A stretch of 6,693 nucleotides of DNA, from NCBI GenBank assembly GCA_026393735.1, contig JAPKZP010000034.1:1-6693 (forward strand), written 5' to 3'. Source of the DNA: Acidobacteriota bacterium. Lineage in GTDB: Bacteria; Acidobacteriota; Vicinamibacteria; Vicinamibacterales; JAKQTR01. This document shows positions 6,186-6,693 of the stretch, in pieces (within the stretch, counting starts at the first letter, position 1; each line of letters starts with the position of its first letter). A program made the position numbers and the translations under genes. The notes beneath the pieces are model-generated. The model was not told where the DNA came from and did not search any database. It saw nothing but the letters and a program-made list of their open reading frames with translations.

Positions 6186-6311
6186 TCAACCGCTGGCCTG
6201 GGCGTAGATCAGCCGCTCGACCAGCCGGATGTCGGCCGGCGGCCGCGCGGGACCTTGCCGACAGCACGTCACCGGACGTACCCTGAACCGTCGATCGGTT
6301 CCTCTGTCCAT
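6186..6311 (-). other. Possible 41-codon ORF or gene tail in divergent gap
   Basis: A minus-strand frame opens with ATG at 6311 and stops with TGA at 6186-6188. Its last 16 residues (ADIRLVERLIYAQASG) look protein-like: amphipathic, with G or C at every third position except the last sense codon. The first 25 residues are arginine- and proline-rich and do not look like a real protein start. It may be the tail of a gene cut off when the formimidoyltransferase came to lie beside it, or chance in GC-rich DNA. I do not recognise the family, and no ribosome binding site precedes the ATG. Confidence 0.2.
6285..6301. promoter_or_regulatory. Inverted repeat in leader of formimidoyltransferase gene
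   Basis: GAACCG-TCGAT-CGGTTC is a perfect six-base inverted repeat around five bases, ending 27 bases before the ATG at 6329. A smaller one, ACGTC-ACCG-GACGT, lies just upstream at 6266-6279. Either may be an operator or a leader hairpin. Histidine-breakdown genes are often controlled by HutC-like repressors, but this sequence is not a site I can assign to one. Confidence 0.35.
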
Positions 6312-6328
6312 CCGGAAAGGCTGCGACC

Positions 6329-6693
6329 ATGGCCCGACTTGTCGAATGCGTCCCGAACTTCTCCGAGGGACGCGACCGCACCGTCATCGACGCCATCGCC
6401 CAGGCACTGGCCGGCGTCTCCGGCGTGAAGCTGCTGGACGTGGATCCGGGCGCCGACACGAACCGCACGGTCTACACGCTGGTAGGTCCGCCCGATGCCG
6501 TCGCCGAGGCCGCGTTCCGAGGTGCCCGACGGGCCGGCGAACTCATCGACATGACGGCACACAAGGGCGCGCATCCGCGAATGGGCGCGCTGGACGTGTG
6601 CCCGTTCATCCCGGTCTCCGGGATGACGATGGCGGAGTGCGCGGACCTGGCGCGCGCGGTCGGCCGCCGCATCGGCGACGAGTTGCAGATCCC
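6329..6693 (+). CDS. ftcD: Glutamate formimidoyltransferase, N-terminal part
   Basis: This enzyme moves the formimino group from N-formimino-glutamate, a product of histidine breakdown, to tetrahydrofolate, giving glutamate and 5-formimino-tetrahydrofolate in the cytoplasm. The window holds the first 121 codons and then ends. The start MARLVECVPNFSEGRD and the run HKGAHPRMGALDVCPFIPV (78-96) are signatures of the N-terminal subdomain, and H82 matches the histidine numbered 82 in the well-studied mammalian enzyme. GGAAAGG at 6314-6320, eight bases before the ATG, is the ribosome binding site. Nothing visible is broken; truncation is only by the window edge. Whether it is the stand-alone form of about 300 residues or is fused to a cyclodeaminase domain of about 200 more cannot be told here. 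Confidence 0.93.
   Translation, partial: MARLVECVPNFSEGRDRTVIDAIAQALAGVSGVKLLDVDPGADTNRTVYTLVGPPDAVAEAAFRGARRAGELIDMTAHKGAHPRMGALDVCPFIPVSGMTMAECADLARAVGRRIGDELQI

Noticed and set aside
6234..6246. Palindromic GGCCGGCGGCC run as an operator
   Set aside because: Simple GC-rich self-complementarity expected by chance at this base composition.
1..6693. CRISPR array, tRNA, rRNA, transposase, phage or defence genes
   Set aside because: I saw no regularly spaced repeats, no tRNA-like cloverleaf and no protein of these classes on either strand.

Overview
This is a GC-rich bacterial chromosomal window. Codon third positions are overwhelmingly G or C, and long shadow reading frames run opposite the real genes. 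It reads as a metabolic region rather than a mobile island. The gene mix (TrpB2-type tryptophan synthase beta chain, large secreted amidase, secreted DUF1684 protein, secreted alginate-lyase-family protein, glutamate formimidoyltransferase) and the style of the leaders would fit a soil bacterium such as an Acidobacteriota (Vicinamibacteria-like) or Gemmatimonadota member. That placement is an impression from composition and protein style, with no marker gene behind it.

Layout. Bases 1-107 are non-coding or the ragged end of something upstream, with a short motif that resembles a dispersed repeat. A plus-strand pair follows: a trpB2-type gene (108-1412) and a small four-helix membrane protein (1421-1870), whose ribosome binding site overlaps the trpB stop codon. 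A 68-base convergent gap (1871-1938) carries, on the minus strand, a short stretch that looks like a scrap of a DUF4143-type ATPase gene. Three minus-strand genes follow, read right to left: an alginate-lyase-family protein (6152-4836), an amidase-signature enzyme (4727-2961) and a DUF1684 protein (2895-1939). Each has an N-terminal export signal, so all three products are probably outside the cytoplasm. The 108-base gap between the lyase and the amidase holds a compact set of inverted repeats of REP-like appearance. The divergent gap 6153-6328 holds possible control elements for both directions. The window ends inside a plus-strand glutamate formimidoyltransferase gene (6329 onward).

How the genes work together. 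TrpB makes tryptophan from indole and serine (or phosphoserine), and the membrane protein is probably co-translated with it but has no known role. The three secreted proteins may share a transcript and suggest scavenging of polysaccharide and amide compounds, but there is no sugar transporter, SusC/D pair, regulator or uronate pathway next to the lyase, so no utilisation locus can be claimed. The formimidoyltransferase belongs to histidine breakdown and folate one-carbon supply and is unrelated to its neighbours. I found no tRNA, rRNA, CRISPR array, intact transposase, phage gene or defence system, and no convincing previously undescribed system. The most useful leads are the two possible gene scraps, the REP-like hairpin cluster, and the coupling of trpB2 to an unknown membrane protein.
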